This document shows, piece by piece, positions 7,914 to 16,642 of a stretch of DNA of 64,000 nucleotides. The DNA is from Clostridiales bacterium. GTDB lineage: Bacteria; Bacillota; Clostridia; Oscillospirales; Ruminococcaceae. The position numbers and the translations under genes are program-made. The stretch spans positions 1 to 64,000 of the forward strand of contig QAMM01000006.1 in assembly GCA_003150405.1 (NCBI GenBank). The letters are read 5' to 3'. Position 1 is the first letter of the stretch, and each line of letters begins with the position of its first letter. A model generated the notes under the pieces. It saw nothing but the letters and a program-made list of their open reading frames with translations, did no database searches and had not been told where the DNA came from.

Positions 7914-9044
7914 TTACGGCGCAATATGAATATCCACCCCGTTGACTTCTACGCCGTCTTCCGCACGGATGAGGATGTATTTTGCGCCGTTGATCACCCG
8001 TGTTTCTATGAGATCGCTGCGCTCCGGGTTCACCTGAATGGTGACATCCGGGGTTTTCACCTGGAATTTGCTGTCCACCAGGTTGCGCGGGCTGAGACCA
8101 GTGTCGGACCCAAAGGCCGCGTCGTATTTTTCCTCAAAGACTTTAACGCGCTGTTCCGAAATCCCGCAGCCTTGCAGAACCTGTTTCATGTCTCTCTTGG
8201 AAATAACCGGCGGTTCCGCCTCTTTGTTTGCCTTGTGCTCTTCAATCAGCTCGTAGAGCTGCTCGTGAACGGCCTGAACCACATCGTAGCTACAGTCCTT
8301 TTCAAGAGTGGTCTCCAAAATGGCCTCAAACGTCTCTTTCTGGTCGGCCGCGGGCATGGGAATTTCGGTATTGAACAAAGCTTCTACCAGTTCTTGGTGG
8401 TTTTCCGCCGTGTTGCGGGAGTAGTAAAGGGCATTGTAAATGTTTGCGCTGCGGTCATCAAAAGCAGGGAAGAGGAACCCGAGTTCCGGCGCGGAGACAA
8501 TCCAGTCGGCCGTCCGGTTGTGAAGCTGGTTGTCGCTCGCAAAATAGCTCAGTGCCGGCTGGGTCATCTTGACCGGGCAAATGCTGCATAAAATGTAGGA
8601 AAACACCTCGGAAGAAGCATCTTCAAGGGATTCTCCATCCTTGGAGTGGTACGGTACGTCGTATGTATCCTGCGCCAGTAAAATCATGTACTGGCCCTCC
8701 AGCGAAAGCGCCTGTATTACCCGCTGGTAAAAGGCCTGTACTGCTTCTTCATCATTTAGGGCAGAATTCCGCAGCGCCATGAGCAGCCGGTGTTCATCGC
8801 TGTCAACCACCTGCTGGGTGGTAAAGGTAACGTCAATTAGGTTTTTTCCAAGCGTTCCGGAGAGAGAACGCTTTAAAAGCGCCAGAATTTTTTCAGCTTC
8901 CTCCTGCGGCGTCAGTGCCAAAGACTGGCTGAACTGGGATATAATCTCCCGGTTGCTGTTGACATAGCAGCCGCGCACATGGCTGATGTTGCTTTTATCC
9001 GGACGGAACCGGCGGCGGATTTCTGCAATCTCTTTTTCGTTCAT
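7914..9044 (-). CDS. DUF4317 family protein
   Basis: A 376-residue soluble protein of unknown function that I recognise as a member of the Firmicutes DUF4317 family by its N-terminus ([20 protein letters not shown], then [20 protein letters not shown]) and by the conserved block [20 protein letters not shown], followed by [15 protein letters not shown]. Length is normal for the family. There is no signal peptide or membrane segment. The C-terminal 60 residues form a beta-rich module ending [12 protein letters not shown]. It is a single-gene unit with its own promoter (9147-9175) and terminator (7854-7896). The biochemical role is not known to me; the sequence does not suggest an enzyme. Confidence 0.85.
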   Translation of the reverse strand: MNEKEIAEIRRRFRPDKSNISHVRGCYVNSNREIISQFSQSLALTPQEEAEKILALLKRSLSGTLGKNLIDVTFTTQQVVDSDEHRLLMALRNSALNDEEAVQAFYQRVIQALSLEGQYMILLAQDTYDVPYHSKDGESLEDASSEVFSYILCSICPVKMTQPALSYFASDNQLHNRTADWIVSAPELGFLFPAFDDRSANIYNALYYSRNTAENHQELVEALFNTEIPMPAADQKETFEAILETTLEKDCSYDVVQAVHEQLYELIEEHKANKEAEPPVISKRDMKQVLQGCGISEQRVKVFEEKYDAAFGSDTGLSPRNLVDSKFQVKTPDVTIQVNPERSDLIETRVINGAKYILIRAEDGVEVNGVDIHIAP

Positions 9045-9146
9045 AAAATCCTCTTTTCGGTATCAGGTTCTATTTCCGGGTCAGGGTTGTCCATTGTTAA
9101 ATTCAGCCTGGATCATATCAGAGACAATCCACCTGCCGGAGCTTTT

Positions 9147-9175
9147 ATTATAACACGGGTTCTATTCCGCTTCAA
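9147..9175 (-). promoter_or_regulatory. Sigma-A promoter of the DUF4317 gene
   Basis: On the minus strand -35 TTGAAG (9175-9170) and -10 TATAAT (9152-9147) are separated by exactly 17 bases. The leader to the ATG at 9044 is about 95 bases. Confidence 0.65.
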
Positions 9176-9273
9176 AGATAATTTTGTCAAAGAACAGACC
9201 GTGCATTCGGCCCGGTACCCCGCTGAAACCGGCCTGAAAAGCAAAACACCGTCGGCTGGGCTTTCAAAATGCC

Positions 9274-9302
9274 TTGCGCACCTACGGGTTTTCGTCTATA
9301 CT
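9274..9302 (+). promoter_or_regulatory. Sigma-A promoter of the GIY-YIG gene
   Basis: -35 TTGCGC (9274-9279), 17-base spacer, -10 TATACT (9297-9302), about 60 bases upstream of the GTG start at 9366. Confidence 0.6.
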
Positions 9303-9365
9303 CATTTTAGTACCGGAGAATGCGGCCGTGAATTTCGGCGCCGTTTGAAAAGGGGGACTGCAAAG

Positions 9366-9650
9366 GTGGCGCATTACGCTTATCTGCTTCGCTGTGCAGA
9401 CGGCACGTTTTACAGCGGTTATACCACGGATTTGCAGCGCCGTACCGCCGCACACAACAGTGGACACGGGGCCAAATACACCCGTTCCAGACGGCCGGTT
9501 GTTTTGGTTTATTATGAATCCTTTGAAAGCAAGAGCGAGGCGCTGAAACGGGAAGCCGCCTTGAAAAAACGCACACATCTGCAAAAACAGGCATTGGCAG
9601 ACCAGTTTTCAAGAGCCGAATCAACCAGTTCTTCCGGCAGTCTAAAATAG
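9366..9650 (+). CDS. GIY-YIG nuclease family protein (YhbQ-like)
   Basis: A 94-residue single-domain protein of the GIY-YIG superfamily, the small stand-alone type related to UvrC's nuclease domain. The motif is present as [17 protein letters not shown] (Y-x-L and Y-x-G) with the downstream conserved R ([11 protein letters not shown]), KYTRSRRPV and the Glu-containing helix [13 protein letters not shown]. The frame is open further upstream, but GTG 9366 is chosen because GGGGG lies nine bases before it and a promoter sits at 9274-9302. Proteins of this kind are reported to act on branched or damaged DNA; no substrate can be read from the sequence. The neighbouring convergent gene is also a probable DNA-repair protein. 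Confidence 0.88.
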   Translation: MAHYAYLLRCADGTFYSGYTTDLQRRTAAHNSGHGAKYTRSRRPVVLVYYESFESKSEALKREAALKKRTHLQKQALADQFSRAESTSSSGSLK

Positions 9651-9704
9651 AACACTCCCCCGCAAAGGTGAACACAGGATGCGCTCCTTTGCGGGGGAGT
9701 GTTC
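9650..9704. terminator. Perfect 18-bp inverted repeat between convergent genes
   Basis: Left arm 9650-9667 and right arm 9687-9704 pair perfectly (GAACACTCCCCCGCAAAG and its complement) around a 19-base loop. On the minus strand TTCTATTTTAG follows, making it mainly the terminator of the EndoQ/UvrD gene; the plus side has no T-run. Confidence 0.75.
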
Positions 9705-9720
9705 TGTATGTTGCGTCTGT

Positions 9721-12700
9721 TCATCCAAATAAACTGAGTTGTTTTCCGGCGGACGGCTGCCTTTTTCGCATAGCGTCCTCTGACTTAATCCATTGCGCAG
9801 GGATATCCGCTAGGAAAAGGGAAGGTTCTTTGGACGTCATCAGAACTAATTCATCCTTGGCACGCGTCATGCCAACATAGAACAGCCGCCGTTCCTCTTC
9901 CAAATCCGTCGGGCGGTGCGGGGATTCCAACGGAATACGCCCCTTTTGCACGCCACAGAGAAAGACCACTGGGAATTCCAGCCCTTTGGAACCGTGCAGC
10001 GTCATCAGGGTAACCATACCGGAGGTGTAAGCCTTTTCACTGCGTGCAATATCGCTTTCCTGTCCCAGGGCGAGCAGTTGTAAAAATGCCGGCATTTCCT
10101 TGTGGAAAACCGCAGCCTCCAACAGTGCGCGGTATGCTTCGTTTTCTCCCAGGGCAATTTTTTCCGCCCACCGTTCCAGTAGCTTGCGGGGCCTGTTTTT
10201 CCACAGAAGCAGCCGAAAAGCATGGTAAAGCGCCATCCATTGCTGCAGCAACCCAATCTGCTGGTAGTCAGCTGTAATTTGTTCAAATTGTTCATCAATT
10301 TTCTGCGGATCCGCCCGCTGCCACACAGTGGAAAAGCCCTGCACCAAATCCTCCGGGCAATGCCAGATGAGCTTTAAGCAGGCGCGGAGGGAGACAACAT
10401 CGGCCGGATTTTCCACCGAGCGGAAAAAGCCGATGGTTCCGCGCACCGTTTCATCGGATAAAAAGTCATCCCGGCCTTTTACAACATAGGGGATTCCCTC
10501 CTGCCGCAGGCATTTTTCCAATACCCGCGCCTGCCGGTGGGTGCGGTAGAGCACCGCAATGTCGGAAAACTCCCGGGCCTGCCGTTCCTCGCTGCGTGTG
10601 CCGAACGCCTGCGCCTCCAACATATCCAGTCCGCCGACAATGCGGCCGATTTCTTTGGCAACATAAATTCCTTCAGACAAATCGCTTCCTGCTGTCAGAA
10701 GGCGAACCGGCCGGCCGGGCTTCCGGTTTGCCTCCAGTGTCCGCTCTGCTCCCTGGTTTTTGGCGATCACCGGTAGCGCACAGCTCAGGATTTCCGGCGT
10801 AGAACGGTAATTCTGGCGGAGCCGGATCGTCCGAAGCTCCGGAAAATCGGCCTTCAGCCGTTCAAAGCAATGCGCGTCTGAACCGCGGAACCCGTAGATG
10901 GACTGGTCCGGGTCGCCGATGACAAAGATCCCTTCGCTGTGCGCTCCCCATGCCCGGATCAGGCGGTATTGCAAGGGGTTGATGTCCTGAAATTCATCCA
11001 CCAGCAAATAGGAAAAATGGCTTTCGCCGCGTTTGCGTGCATCCGGCGCCTGTTCCCATTCCGCCAGCGCTTCCAGCAGCAGGTCGTCAAAGTCCAATGC
11101 GCCCGTCTGCCGGAGCGCTTCGCAGTAATGGTCGAACAGCTCCGGTGTAAGAGCGGTTTCGGCAATCGGCAGGCCGCTTTTTATTTTAGAAACCTCCTGA
11201 ACAAGCTGCCGCGCCGGGAGCTGAACCCCTGTCTCCCGCAAAACATCCGCCGCATATTCCAGGCATTCGGTGTCATCGGCCAGCACAATTCTGCCGCGAC
11301 GCTGCTCTAAATAATTAAGGCAAATGGCATGAAAGGTTCCAATCTGCATAGACCGTGCGGCGCGTTTGCCAACCTGCTGCTCCAATCGTTCCCGCATTTC
11401 ATTTGCCGCTTGATTGGTAAAGGTGACGGCTGTAATTTCCCCGGCTTTTTTGTGGCCCTGTTCTATCAGGGCCGCAATTTTGGCAACCAGCGTTCGGGTT
11501 TTTCCGGTGCCCGGTCCGGCAACGACGGCAACCGCTCGTTCCTTTGCCTCGATAGCCGCCTTCTGCTCCGGGTTAAGCTCTGAGAATGGGCTGGCAGAGG
11601 TGACATTCCTTTCGGCGGGTTCGTTAAGCCGGGCAATTTCCGGCGCTTTCTTCAATGCGGCTTCCAGTTTTGAGCTGCGCTTCTTTTGGGCTGGGATCAG
11701 TCCTCCAAACAGTGAAGTCTGCCCGTTGATGGTTTCAATTTCCGATTGCTCCAGCAACCGGATTTTCCCATATTCTCCATCATAACCGGGAATGCGTTCC
11801 ACCCTTCCGGCCCGCAGCCGCCGGATACCCTCCGCCACACAGGGCCCTGCGGTACGTTCAATTTCTTCCGGCGGAATCTCCCGCAGGATGCGGAATTCCG
11901 GCCCCAGTTTGTGCAGCATGGCTTCATAAGCGGCGTTTACCTTGGTACTGGCAGGAGAAAGTCCGGTGGAGCCTGCAATAACCTCTGGAAGCGGCACAAG
12001 ACTTTCAAATGGATGTGCCGCTGGAAGGCAAAAACCCTCCGCACGGTCGGCAAGCTCCTCCACCCGGTGCTGTACGCCGATGGTGATTTTTTTGCCGCAG
12101 ACTGGGCATCGTCCGCCCAGCTTTTCCGTTTCCGCAGGGGTCAGGCTAAGGCCGCAGTTCCTGTGGCCGTCATAGTGGTACTTTCCTTCCTCCGGGAAAA
12201 ATTCAATGGTTCCGGCAAGCCCTTCGCCCCGTAAGGCTTTTGCCAGCCCCTGGTAGGAGAGCGGCGCGTCAATGAGGTTTGCCTCCCGCCCCAGCTTGGC
12301 AGGGGAGTGTGCGTCCGAATTGGAGATGAGGATGAACCGATCCAGCGCCGAAACGCGCCAGTTCATTGGCGGGTCAGAGGAAAGCCCGGTCTCCAGTGCG
12401 CGGATGTATGGAGTCAAATCCTCATAGCATTCCTCTATGGTGTCAAATCCAGAAAAGGCTCCGAACAGCGAAAAGTGTGGCGTCCAAATATGTGCTGGGA
12501 CAAAAATGGCGTCCGGACAGCTTTCTAACGTAATTTCCAGCAAATCGCGGCTGTCCAGCCCAAGAATAGGCCGTCCGTCGGAATGGATGTTGCCAATCGC
12601 CTCCAGCTTGAGGGCAAGCTGTTCCGCCTCCTCAAGCCCAGGGAGCAGGATGAGGTTGTGCACCTTGCGTACCCGCCCGTTTTTCTTGTAAATGGAGCTG

Positions 12701-12969
12701 ATTTCCCCAGTCACCACAAACCGCGGCCTGTCCGCAGATGAGACGGTGGGATCATCCAGCCGGAGCTCTTCCCGCAGGGTGTAAAGCCCTTCTTCAGCCG
12801 GGATAAGCCGCTGTTTCAGAATCTGCCGCCATGCAGGATGGGTAAAATCCCCAGTACCCACCAGCCCAATCCCTTTGCGCCGCGCCCAGAGGTCGAGGTG
12901 TTCCGGGTCGCAATCCTTGCTGGTCGCCCGGGAATAACTGGAATGAATGTGTAAATCAGCAATATACAT
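9721..12969 (-). CDS. EndoQ-like PHP nuclease fused to UvrD/PcrA-type helicase
   Basis: A 1082-residue two-module DNA repair protein. The N-terminal part (about 1-400) is a PHP domain of the TIGR00375/endonuclease Q kind: DLHIHSSYSRAT (5-16), GTGDFTHP, later SNSDAHSPAKLGRE, and a zinc-binding segment CGLSL...CPVCGKK (about 272-291) followed by HRVEELADR. The rest is a superfamily 1 helicase: Walker A AGPGTGKT (about 483-490), TFTNQAANEM, DEFQDIN (about 656), GDPDQSIYGFRG, QNYRST, LMTLHGSKGLEFPVVF and FYVGMTRAKDEL. ATG 12969 is chosen because AGGTGA sits five bases upstream; the frame stays open to 13083 but that would cross the promoter. EndoQ cleaves 5' of deaminated bases; joining it to a helicase suggests nick-and-unwind repair. 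That role is inferred. Confidence 0.9.
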   Translation of the reverse strand: MYIADLHIHSSYSRATSKDCDPEHLDLWARRKGIGLVGTGDFTHPAWRQILKQRLIPAEEGLYTLREELRLDDPTVSSADRPRFVVTGEISSIYKKNGRVRKVHNLILLPGLEEAEQLALKLEAIGNIHSDGRPILGLDSRDLLEITLESCPDAIFVPAHIWTPHFSLFGAFSGFDTIEECYEDLTPYIRALETGLSSDPPMNWRVSALDRFILISNSDAHSPAKLGREANLIDAPLSYQGLAKALRGEGLAGTIEFFPEEGKYHYDGHRNCGLSLTPAETEKLGGRCPVCGKKITIGVQHRVEELADRAEGFCLPAAHPFESLVPLPEVIAGSTGLSPASTKVNAAYEAMLHKLGPEFRILREIPPEEIERTAGPCVAEGIRRLRAGRVERIPGYDGEYGKIRLLEQSEIETINGQTSLFGGLIPAQKKRSSKLEAALKKAPEIARLNEPAERNVTSASPFSELNPEQKAAIEAKERAVAVVAGPGTGKTRTLVAKIAALIEQGHKKAGEITAVTFTNQAANEMRERLEQQVGKRAARSMQIGTFHAICLNYLEQRRGRIVLADDTECLEYAADVLRETGVQLPARQLVQEVSKIKSGLPIAETALTPELFDHYCEALRQTGALDFDDLLLEALAEWEQAPDARKRGESHFSYLLVDEFQDINPLQYRLIRAWGAHSEGIFVIGDPDQSIYGFRGSDAHCFERLKADFPELRTIRLRQNYRSTPEILSCALPVIAKNQGAERTLEANRKPGRPVRLLTAGSDLSEGIYVAKEIGRIVGGLDMLEAQAFGTRSEERQAREFSDIAVLYRTHRQARVLEKCLRQEGIPYVVKGRDDFLSDETVRGTIGFFRSVENPADVVSLRACLKLIWHCPEDLVQGFSTVWQRADPQKIDEQFEQITADYQQIGLLQQWMALYHAFRLLLWKNRPRKLLERWAEKIALGENEAYRALLEAAVFHKEMPAFLQLLALGQESDIARSEKAYTSGMVTLMTLHGSKGLEFPVVFLCGVQKGRIPLESPHRPTDLEEERRLFYVGMTRAKDELVLMTSKEPSLFLADIPAQWIKSEDAMRKRQPSAGKQLSLFG

Positions 12970-13000
12970 CGTCTTCACCTGCGCTTTTTCAGATAGCATC

Positions 13001-13029
13001 ATTATAGCTTTTTCGACAGGAACTTGCAA
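13001..13029 (-). promoter_or_regulatory. Promoter of the EndoQ/UvrD gene
   Basis: Minus strand -35 TTGCAA (13029-13024), 17-base spacer, -10 TATAAT (13006-13001). Back-to-back with the promoter of the MBL gene; the two -35 boxes are only two bases apart. Confidence 0.7.
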
Positions 13030-13031
13030 GA

Positions 13032-13060
13032 TTGCGCCCCGCTTTGCGGTGCGGTATAAT
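13032..13060 (+). promoter_or_regulatory. Promoter of the MBL-fold hydrolase gene
   Basis: -35 TTGCGC (13032-13037), 17-base spacer, -10 TATAAT (13055-13060), with AGGGGAG and ATG 13085 following directly. Confidence 0.7.
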
Positions 13061-13084
13061 ACTGGCAGAAGGGGAGTGTCCAAT

Positions 13085-13966
13085 ATGATGGTAAAGGTTC
13101 ACAGCGAATCGTATGAAAAGTCATTCGAGCAGTTTGAGCGGGATTTTATCCGTGAGCACGACGCGTTTTACCGCAATCCGGCCGCTTATTGGCTGGAGCC
13201 GTTCCGCATTGCGGGAGACCTCTACTATGTCGGAGATAAAATGGTTTGTGTCCATCTCATCGACACCGGGGAGGGGCTGTTGCTCATTGACAGCGGCTAC
13301 CAGCACACCATCCATCTGCTGTTTCAGTCCATCTGGGAACTCGGTTTTTCTCCCAAAAATATCCGCTGGATTTTGCATACCCACGGCCATTTTGACCATT
13401 TCGGCGCGACCAATGAGCTGCGCGCTCTGTCCGGTGCAAAAAGCTACCTCAGTGAGACGGATGCTCGCCTGCTGGAGCAGGATCCACGCCTTGGCCTGCT
13501 CTGCTACAACCCAAATCCATACGCCCGCTTGCCGGAGGTAGATGAAACCTTTCGTGACGGCGACGTTCTTTCCTTTGGCGGCCTCCGCATCCGCTGTATT
13601 GCCACACCGGGGCACACGCCGGGCGTCATGACCTTTTTGTTTGATATTCCAGGAACCAGGAGCGTTCCCTTACGGGCGGGTCTGTTCGGTGGGACCGGAG
13701 TGCTCACCATGTACCGCGCTTTCCTGAAACGCTATGGCCAGCCGGAATCCTGCCGACAGGATTTTCTCCGCTCACTGGAAAAGGTAAAGGAAGAGCGTGT
13801 CGACATTGTTTTGGGAAACCATCCGGGCCAGAACCACACCGTTGAAAAACGGATACGTGCGCTCTCTGGCGAAACGGGCAACCCTTTTGTCGTTTCTGCG
13901 GAGTGGAAGCGTTTTGTGGTGGAAAACAGGCGGAATTTTCAGCGTTTTCTTTCTCATGACCAGTAA
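13085..13966 (+). CDS. MBL-fold metallo-hydrolase (subclass B3-like)
   Basis: A 293-residue soluble metallo-beta-lactamase-fold hydrolase of unknown substrate. It contains the zinc motif HTHGHFDHFG (HxHxDH), ATPGHTPG for the next His, DIVLGNHPGQNH near the end for the last ligand, and the fold-opening VHLIDTGEGLLLIDSG. The arrangement, with a long N-terminal segment (EHDAFYRNPAAYWLEPFRI) and late GNHP, resembles subclass B3 beta-lactamase-like proteins rather than glyoxalase II. ATG 13085 (or 13088) follows GGGGAG; the frame upstream runs through the promoter and is not used. No signal peptide, so a resistance role is unlikely. Confidence 0.85.
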   Translation: MMVKVHSESYEKSFEQFERDFIREHDAFYRNPAAYWLEPFRIAGDLYYVGDKMVCVHLIDTGEGLLLIDSGYQHTIHLLFQSIWELGFSPKNIRWILHTHGHFDHFGATNELRALSGAKSYLSETDARLLEQDPRLGLLCYNPNPYARLPEVDETFRDGDVLSFGGLRIRCIATPGHTPGVMTFLFDIPGTRSVPLRAGLFGGTGVLTMYRAFLKRYGQPESCRQDFLRSLEKVKEERVDIVLGNHPGQNHTVEKRIRALSGETGNPFVVSAEWKRFVVENRRNFQRFLSHDQ

Positions 13967-13981
13967 ATAACAGTAAACAAA

Positions 13982-14009
13982 AAGGAGCAGGGAAGAATCC
14001 CTGCTCCTT
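13982..14009. terminator. Terminator between convergent genes
   Basis: 12-bp stem AAGGAGCAGGGA/TCCCTGCTCCTT with loop AGAA. The minus strand continues TTTTGTTT, so it chiefly ends the minus-strand Gly/Cys-rich gene and may also stop the MBL message. Confidence 0.8.
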
Positions 14010-14023
14010 GTGCGTGTAATCGG

Positions 14024-14263
14024 TTACCAGCCGCAGCGTCTGCGCCAGCAGCCACAGCCGCACCAGGTGTTGCCGGAAGAGTTCCCGCAGCCGTTTCCGC
14101 CGCCGGAACCGCTGCCGCCGGAAATTGCGCGGAGCTGAATCGTTACAGGCACCTGTAGGGTGACAAAACCGCTGTTTGAGGCATTGCTTCCGCCTCCCTG
14201 CCATGAGCCGCGTCCAAACGCCTCGGCAAATTCATTGTCCTGGTAGAAATTTTCAAAACACAT
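14024..14263 (-). CDS. Small Gly/Ser/Cys-rich protein, 79 aa
   Basis: Not a family I can name. GGAGG lies eight bases upstream of ATG 14263 and a strong terminator follows, so it is a real expressed gene. The first 30 residues are acidic and aromatic (MCFENFYQDNEFAEAFGRGS), residues 33-47 are a short beta-prone stretch (FVTLQVPVTIQLRAI), and the last 30 are almost only Gly, Ser, Asn, Trp and Cys, ending CGCGCWRRRCGW. In a spore former such a composition suggests a coat or surface component cross-linked by Cys, but this is a guess. A short GGGC-TTTT-GCCC type hairpin lies in the leader at about 14284-14297. Confidence 0.6.
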   Translation of the reverse strand: MCFENFYQDNEFAEAFGRGSWQGGGSNASNSGFVTLQVPVTIQLRAISGGSGSGGGNGCGNSSGNTWCGCGCWRRRCGW

Positions 14264-14626
14264 CGTGAAGCCTCCAAACTGTCGGGCTTTTGGCCCGTAT
14301 TACATGTTATGCGCCTGTCGGAAATATGTGAGAAGTGTTGAGGATTGTCATGAACTCGGTTAAGTGACCGTCCTGTTTTGCTTAGGGCAATATTCGCTGA
14401 AAATACCTTATTTATCCCAAAATTGAGGCGGAAGATTTCGCTGGAAGCATTTATCCGTTTGACACTACCTGAGAATGGTTCGTCTGTGATACTCGTTTCT
14501 CATAGATTCAATGGAAAATAGCCGCGTCTAAGCGTGGTATTTTGTTTACAGTTGGCGAATGAGGCGCTCCGAAGGCCGTTAATTTTATGAAACCTTCCAA
14601 TCTTGCCTGGAAACCAATTCCGGTAA
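14264..14626. other. Gap without a visible gene
   Basis: About 360 bases between divergent genes. No frame with a ribosome site or recognisable motif is seen. It contains the leader and presumably the promoter of the minus-strand small protein; I could not fix that promoter. Confidence 0.4.
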
Positions 14627-14655
14627 TTGCGGGAATGGCTTGTTTGTGGTAGAAT
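14627..14655 (+). promoter_or_regulatory. Promoter of the PRPP synthetase gene
   Basis: -35 TTGCGG (14627-14632), 17-base spacer, -10 TAGAAT (14650-14655). Transcription from about 14662 leaves a 100-base leader before the GTG at 14766, arguing against the earlier ATG at 14670. Confidence 0.5.
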
Positions 14656-14765
14656 AATGTTGAATAATTGTGTATATGGAAATTTTGAACGGTTTGATAA
14701 TGGTACAACGAGCGGCCGCTGTGCGTAAAAACGGCTGTCCGGCAGGCAAGAAGGGTGGTTTTTTT

Positions 14766-15887
14766 GTGGAACAAACCAATACGGAAAATCTAGGGCTTAT
14801 TTGTATGAAAGGGTGCGAGGCGTTTTGTGACCAAATCCAGTACTACATCCGGAAATGGCACGATACCGACCGTCACTACATTATTCATGCGGACTGCCCC
14901 CGCTTCGCGACGGGGGAGGGAAAGGGCATTGTCCTTGAATCCATCCGCGGTCGGGATATTTTTATCATCACCGATCCATTCAATTACAGCGTAACCTACC
15001 AGATGTACGGCCGGGAGGTCCCCATGAGCCCGGATGACCATTTCCAGGATTTAAAACGCATCATTCTTGCCATCGGCGGCAAAGCAAAGCGTATTACTGT
15101 CATCATGCCCATGCTTTATGAAGGCCGCCAGCACAAACGTACTTTTCGCGAGTCCCTGGACTGTGCTGCCGCTTTGCAGGAGCTGGTTCACATGGGCGTT
15201 TCCAACATTGTTACCTTTGACGCACATGACGGCAGAGTGCAAAATGCCATCCCGCTGAGCGGGTTTGACAATATGCGTCCCACTTACCAGATGATCAAGG
15301 CGCTTGTCAAGCACGAGGAACATGTGGTGTTTGACTCCAGGCATATGATCATTGTTTCTCCAGACGCCGGCGGCGTCAGCCGCTGCCTCAGCTACTCCTC
15401 GGTGCTCAATTTGGAAATGGGCATGTTCTACAAACGCCGCAACCTTTCCCGTATTGTCGATGGTACCAATCCAATCGAATCCCACGAATACATCGGCAGC
15501 GATCTCACCGGCAAGGATGTCATTGTTGTCGACGATATGATCTCCTCTGGTACCTCGCTTATTGATACCTTTGCGCAGCTCAAGGCCAAGGGCGCCAGCC
15601 GTATCTTCAGTTTTATTACCTTCGGTTTGTTCTGCAACGGCCTTGAAATTTTCGACCGCGCCTACGAGCAGGGGCTGTTTGATCGGATTTATGTCACCAA
15701 TCTCATCTACCGCAATGAGGAACTGCTCCACCGTCCTTGGGTTGTGGATGTAGACCTCTCCAAGTACACCGCCTATGTCATTGACGCCATTCATCACGAT
15801 GCATCGGTCGGCGAAATCATTGACCCAAACAAAAAAATCCTCACCCTGCTTCACAATATGGAGCAGAAAGCTGCATTGCAGGTTTAA
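14766..15887 (+). CDS. prs: Ribose-phosphate pyrophosphokinase, extended form
   Basis: Makes PRPP from ribose 5-phosphate and ATP for purine, pyrimidine, NAD, His and Trp synthesis. Visible are the central TFDAHDGRVQNAIP segment (counterpart of the flexible D-x-H loop region), IVSPDAGGVSRC, and the PRPP loop VIVVDDMISSGTSLIDT. The protein is 373 residues, about 55 longer than standard Prs, with extra sequence near the N-terminus and a C-terminal extension (DASVGEIIDPNKKILTLLHN); this longer form is known from Clostridia. GTG 14766 is preferred: AAGGGTGG lies upstream and the ATG at 14670 would start only about eight bases after the transcription start. Whether it replaces or supplements a normal Prs cannot be told here. 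Confidence 0.88.
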   Translation: MEQTNTENLGLICMKGCEAFCDQIQYYIRKWHDTDRHYIIHADCPRFATGEGKGIVLESIRGRDIFIITDPFNYSVTYQMYGREVPMSPDDHFQDLKRIILAIGGKAKRITVIMPMLYEGRQHKRTFRESLDCAAALQELVHMGVSNIVTFDAHDGRVQNAIPLSGFDNMRPTYQMIKALVKHEEHVVFDSRHMIIVSPDAGGVSRCLSYSSVLNLEMGMFYKRRNLSRIVDGTNPIESHEYIGSDLTGKDVIVVDDMISSGTSLIDTFAQLKAKGASRIFSFITFGLFCNGLEIFDRAYEQGLFDRIYVTNLIYRNEELLHRPWVVDVDLSKYTAYVIDAIHHDASVGEIIDPNKKILTLLHNMEQKAALQV

Positions 15888-15906
15888 ATTCTGCATCAGC
15901 TCTTTG

Positions 15907-15948
15907 GCAGGCGAACCTTTATAGGGGTTTGCCTGCTTTTTGTTGTTT
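15907..15948 (+). terminator. Terminator of the PRPP synthetase gene
   Basis: 11-bp stem GCAGGCGAACC/GGTTTGCCTGC (one G-T pair) followed by TTTTTGTTGTTT. Confidence 0.8.
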
Positions 15949-16058
15949 CTGCCGGTGGGGACAGAGGGGACTTTAGAAACGTCGGTACCTGCCTTGTGCC
16001 GAATAAAGGATACTATGCGCGGGTATCCTTACGTTTAAATGCCATAGGTGCGGCTTCG

Positions 16059-16087
16059 TTGCATCCGCTGGTTCGTCGTGCTATAAT
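16059..16087 (+). promoter_or_regulatory. Promoter of the DUF3784-like gene
   Basis: -35 TTGCAT (16059-16064), 17-base spacer, -10 TATAAT (16082-16087); the coding region begins about 33 bases later. Confidence 0.7.
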
Positions 16088-16119
16088 GAAAATAACAACA
16101 GCGTTTGGAGGGAATATGG

Positions 16120-16431
16120 ATGGATTTGGGTTACATATTGCTGCTTCTGCTGGGCGTTTTTATGATTGTAATTGGTATTTTCAACTGGAAGGGCAACATT
16201 GCTTCCATCCACTGGTACAATCGCCGTAAAGTAATACCGGAAGATGTGCCGAAGTACGGTAGAGCAATGGGTGCCGGCACCATAGTGATCGGCTTGGGTA
16301 TGGCGGTTACAGCCGTCCTGCAAATGTTTTTATGTTTGGAAAACCTGTTTTACATTACGGTTGCCGGTATTGCAGTGGGGCTTGCTATCATGCTCTGGGC
16401 CCAGTTTAAGTATAATAAAGGAATTTTTTAA
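16120..16431 (+). CDS. Small membrane protein, DUF3784-like
   Basis: A 103-residue protein with three predicted membrane helices (about residues 3-20, 50-70, 77-97) and a cytoplasmic loop with HWYNRRKVIPEDVPKYGRAMG, which is typical of the DUF3784 family of small Firmicutes membrane proteins. ATG 16120 is preferred to the open TTG at 16105 because GGAGGG at 16107-16112 is then correctly spaced. It is a single-gene unit with its own promoter and terminator. Function unknown. Confidence 0.75.
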   Translation: MDLGYILLLLLGVFMIVIGIFNWKGNIASIHWYNRRKVIPEDVPKYGRAMGAGTIVIGLGMAVTAVLQMFLCLENLFYITVAGIAVGLAIMLWAQFKYNKGIF

Positions 16432-16467
16432 GCCCATAGCTGTTTTCTGAAAATAGTTTTTTTGAAC

Positions 16468-16503
16468 AAAAGGCCGTCTCCGGATTTGAGGCGGCCTTTT
16501 GTG
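16468..16503 (+). terminator. Terminator of the DUF3784-like gene
   Basis: Stem AAAAGGCCGTCTC/GAGGCGGCCTTTT with an 8-base loop (one mismatch pair), followed by TTTTGTG. Confidence 0.75.
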
Positions 16504-16564
16504 CGGTTGTTGAAGCCTGCTTTTTAGCAGGATGTTTCTGTTTGGCTCAAATGGGGAAAATGTA

Positions 16565-16593
16565 TTGGCAATGGCGTAAAGTTATGGTATAAT
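16565..16593 (+). promoter_or_regulatory. Promoter of putP
   Basis: -35 TTGGCA (16565-16570), 17-base spacer, -10 TATAAT (16588-16593). Near-consensus, suggesting substantial expression. Confidence 0.75.
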
Positions 16594-16642
16594 TTTCCTA
16601 TCTATTATCATGATTCATCAAAATAAAGAGAGGGAAATGAGA

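Noticed and set aside
13085..13966. Beta-lactamase resistance gene
   Set aside because: The fold is similar but there is no signal peptide and the context is not that of a resistance gene.
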